Of a stretch of DNA of 64,000 bases, positions 62,131-64,000 are shown piece by piece. How positions within the stretch are numbered: position 1 is the first letter of the stretch; each line of letters begins with the position of its first letter. Location: assembly GCA_018389105.1 (NCBI GenBank), contig JACATO010000609.1:372001-436000 (forward strand). Reading direction: 5' to 3'. The stretch comes from Nautilus pompilius. Lineage: Eukaryota > Mollusca > Cephalopoda > Nautilida > Nautilidae. The notes beneath the pieces were generated by a model. That model worked only from the letters and a program-made list of their open reading frames with translations. It was not told the origin of the DNA and ran no database searches. The position numbers and the translations under genes were made by a program.

Positions 62131-63001
62131 GCAACAGTAAGATGATATGCGTGTGTATGTATTATGGGCATCCATTTGTTATTTTTGTTTCACTATTGTG
62201 AGCTCTGCTAAGGTAGCACAATGGCAAAAGAAATATATTAAAATGAATCACAAGAAATATTTCTAAAAAAAAAAAAATATCCATCAAAATCAGATACCTT
62301 TGATGGGGAAAAAAACACAAATTAGTATCTCTCTATTTTTTGATGTTGCTATGCTTTAATTGCTAAGCACAGCCCCACACTCGATATTATTTAGTTAGTT
62401 AGCCCCCACTCTCCAGTACTTTAACCTGGAGACTCTCTTTTTGTCATTCTGCCTCTCCATGGAAAAAATGCTGTGGATGCCCGTGGTATATAGGTATTTC
62501 ACTCTCTCCCCACTTGCTCACTTGCATGCAATAGTTATTTGTAGCATAGGCATTTATTCCATTGATGTTTGCAGTTTATTTACTACAAATAACCTTAAAC
62601 CAAGATGTTAATTTTGATCTGCTTTAAGTCACTTTTAACAGGTGTGCGTAGGTAGCTGACCCTAATTGATCATTAAATTGGACTGTAAATTTGTAATCAG
62701 TTTTGGCACTGCTGCATGCTGTCTCTAATAAACACTGACCGCCATCTCGGTTCTAGTGTGCATCAACACTGTTTGAGCCTTTTCTGTATTCCAGTCAGTC
62801 AATAGTGGAGTTGCCATCACATGCCAAGTTGGAGGTGATTGTTGCATAGTATCTTTCCCTTGAATCACTCTCATGCATCTATACCTAATATGTGTTTGAA
62901 CCATATCTGCCTAAAATGTCTTTGTTAACTGAGAATTAATTGTACATTGATCATTACCACATTGTTTTGTTCAGATTTAAAAATTTTGATTTTCACTTGT
63001 C

Positions 63002-63007
63002 AAGTAG
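63002..63007 (+). promoter_or_regulatory. Tandem NAGNAG splice acceptor (AAGTAG)
   Basis: The exon B acceptor is AAGTAG. Cutting after the first AG or the second AG keeps the same frame and phase. It would give ...T-K-V-G-M-V-P... or ...T-K-G-M-V-P..., a one-residue difference between two predicted beta strands. NAGNAG acceptors are known to be used alternatively in animals. The upstream TTTTGATTTTCACTTGTC is a fair pyrimidine tract. Confidence 0.5.
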
Positions 63008-63124
63008 GTATGGTACCACTATCGAAGTTTGTTGTTGTTTCTTGTGATGGTAATCCGACCACCTACAAACTCAGCATCTTCTCTGCTGTAACTTACAAAA
63101 TATCCATTACCAAGCCCAGAGGAG
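63008..63124 (+). CDS. Exon of the betaglycan-like gene, N-terminal orphan domain part 2
   Basis: Joined to the G at 58182, this exon continues in frame as G-M-V-P-L-S-K-F-V-V-V-S-C-D-G-N-P-T-T-Y-K-L-S and then V-T-Y-K-I-S-I-T-K-P-R-G. In human betaglycan the matching strands, as recalled, are HHKSVVFLLNSPHPLVWHLK and, in the second repeat, LILILKCKKSVNWVIKSF. The alternation of a hydrophobic strand, a cysteine or equivalent, an aromatic (Y/W) strand and K/L agrees. The donor chosen is GGAG/GTGATA at 63125, which makes the exon 117 nt and phase 1-1 like its neighbour. That donor is weak. The frame stays open to a TAG at 63168, so a longer exon or a premature end cannot be excluded. The acceptor has a tandem alternative at 63004. 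Confidence 0.62.
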
Positions 63125-63996
63125 GTGATATGCGACACCTCCTCCTTTTACGCATCAGTGGCAGTTAGGATGCTGGCAGACTTCTTTCACACACAAACTG
63201 ACAATGTTTGTTTACCAATGTATAAGGATATTTAATGAAAGGTTTGCTAAAAAAAAAAAAAAACCTATTTTTAAAACAAACTAACAAAAAACCCAGAAAA
63301 ACAATGAAATAAAGCCTTTTGTGATCTGGTGTGTTTTACTAATAGGAAAATGTGAACTCTCAATTGGAAAATCAATCAATCATGAATCATAGAGTAAAGT
63401 TTTATTTTGTGATAAAAGTTTGACATTTTTACAGATGTATGGATATTCTAAGTCCTATCCTTGTATATGGATATTTCTTTGTTTATTGGTGATTCTTAAA
63501 ACATGGAAGATACAAGTATGAATATACTTGCGTAAAAATGATGTATTTTGTGGCTGTATCTGTATAGTAACAAAGAGGAGAAAGTGTTAACACAGCATAT
63601 AAAAGCAAACTGGACTTTCATTTTTTTTTTTTTTAAATTAGGGAAGAAACCAATACACTGGGTGGATTCCTAAGCCTGGCTGAAACAACAAAAACAAATT
63701 TTAAAACATTTTCTGTTTAAAAAAAAAAAAAATTAAAAGGAAAAAAAAATCAGGTGTTTGGACAATATTTCAAAAGTGGCATGTGCTAGTAATCTTTGCA
63801 ATTACTTTGACTTGGGGAGTTAGTACAAAATTAATAGCAGCACTTGTTTGCGCAAGTCTTAGAATAACATAGAGGGTTAGGGAACAACATGATGTTTAGT
63901 TGCTGGCTGCCCCCTAGGAAGTAGTGTTGGTATCTTCATCATTCTCCGAGTATTTCCTATACCAAATGTCTTTGATCTTAATTACCCTGCTGTTCA
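63125..63996 (+). other. Intron of the betaglycan-like gene, about 870 nt
   Basis: It runs from the weak donor GTGATA to CTGTTCAG at 63996. It contains poly-A/poly-T runs at 63248-63263, 63622-63635 and 63719-63732, and no gene. If the exon B donor is wrong, the start of this intron will shift. Confidence 0.45.
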
Positions 63997-64000
63997 GGTT
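63997..64000 (+). CDS. First bases of the next exon of the betaglycan-like gene (partial)
   Basis: CTTAATTACCCTGCTGTTCAG ends at 63996: a branch-point-like CTTAAT, a pyrimidine tract and CAG. Only four bases of the putative exon (GTTx) are inside the window, so the frame cannot be tested. Position and orientation fit the continuation of the orphan domain. Confidence 0.35.

Larger units (their letters stand above)
58183..63007 (+). other. Intron of the betaglycan-like gene, 4.8 kb
   Basis: It starts GTGAGTAG and ends in the tandem acceptor AAGTAG at 63007. It holds the antisense LINE fragment at 60790-62130. The rest is A+T-rich with no other gene. Segments at 60440-60720 and 62360-62900 have more balanced composition, but I could not identify them. 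Confidence 0.7.

Noticed and set aside
63125-63168. Continuation of exon B to a TAG at 63168 as the natural C-terminus
   Set aside because: The domain would end in mid-fold and the family continues with more strands and a ZP domain; splicing at 63124 keeps the phase used by the neighbouring exon. It is not fully excluded.

Overview
The window is animal nuclear DNA. It is strongly A+T-rich with few short open frames, many homopolymer and dinucleotide tracts, and remnants of several invertebrate-type transposon families (Tc1, mariner, pogo/Tigger, FLYWCH-MULE, a LINE with a C-terminal RNase H domain, tRNA-derived SINEs). The mix and the very long intron fit an invertebrate with a large repeat-rich genome. 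A mollusc or another lophotrochozoan is my best guess, but no single sequence proves it.

The main biological content is part of one protein-coding gene on the + strand. The window opens on a splice-donor-like GTGAGT. It contains two convincing exons (57964-58182 and 63008-63124) and ends 4 bases after an acceptor-like CAG at 63996. The two exons join in the same phase. They encode a segment resembling the N-terminal orphan domain of betaglycan (TGF-beta receptor type III, TGFBR3) and its relative endoglin: spaced cysteines, an S-Q-E-V-H-I-I-S-L strand, a V-Y-L-E-I-V-P strand, then P-L-S-K-F-V-V-V-S-C. The exon for the signal peptide is probably upstream of base 1, so bases 1-57963 are best read as one giant intron. 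Smaller introns follow at 58183-63007 and 63125-63996.

The giant intron is mostly unremarkable A+T-rich DNA with embedded fossils. In order these are: a decayed pogo-like element (about 3.6-4.4 kb), a hAT-like MITE (5.0-5.5 kb), a Tigger-like MITE with TA duplication (9.35-9.95 kb), a Tc1-like transposase remnant (24.3-25.0 kb), an internally deleted mariner transposase remnant (26.3-26.7 kb), one copy of an unclassified repeat (33.4-34.0 kb), a second Tc1-like remnant on the - strand (35.1-35.8 kb), a tRNA-SINE (42.1-42.3 kb), a nearly full-length MULE with FLYWCH finger and matching terminal inverted repeats (42.56-44.47 kb), two copies of another SINE (47.0-47.2 and 56.1-56.3 kb), and the second copy of the unclassified repeat (56.9-57.4 kb). 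A 5'-truncated LINE lies antisense in the next intron (60.8-62.1 kb).

A few G+C-richer, splice-flanked pockets (45055-45144 on +, 52344-52430 on -, 21998-22088 on +) look like possible cassette, antisense or non-coding exons. They are offered at low confidence. I saw no rRNA, tRNA gene, CRISPR array or intact transposon.
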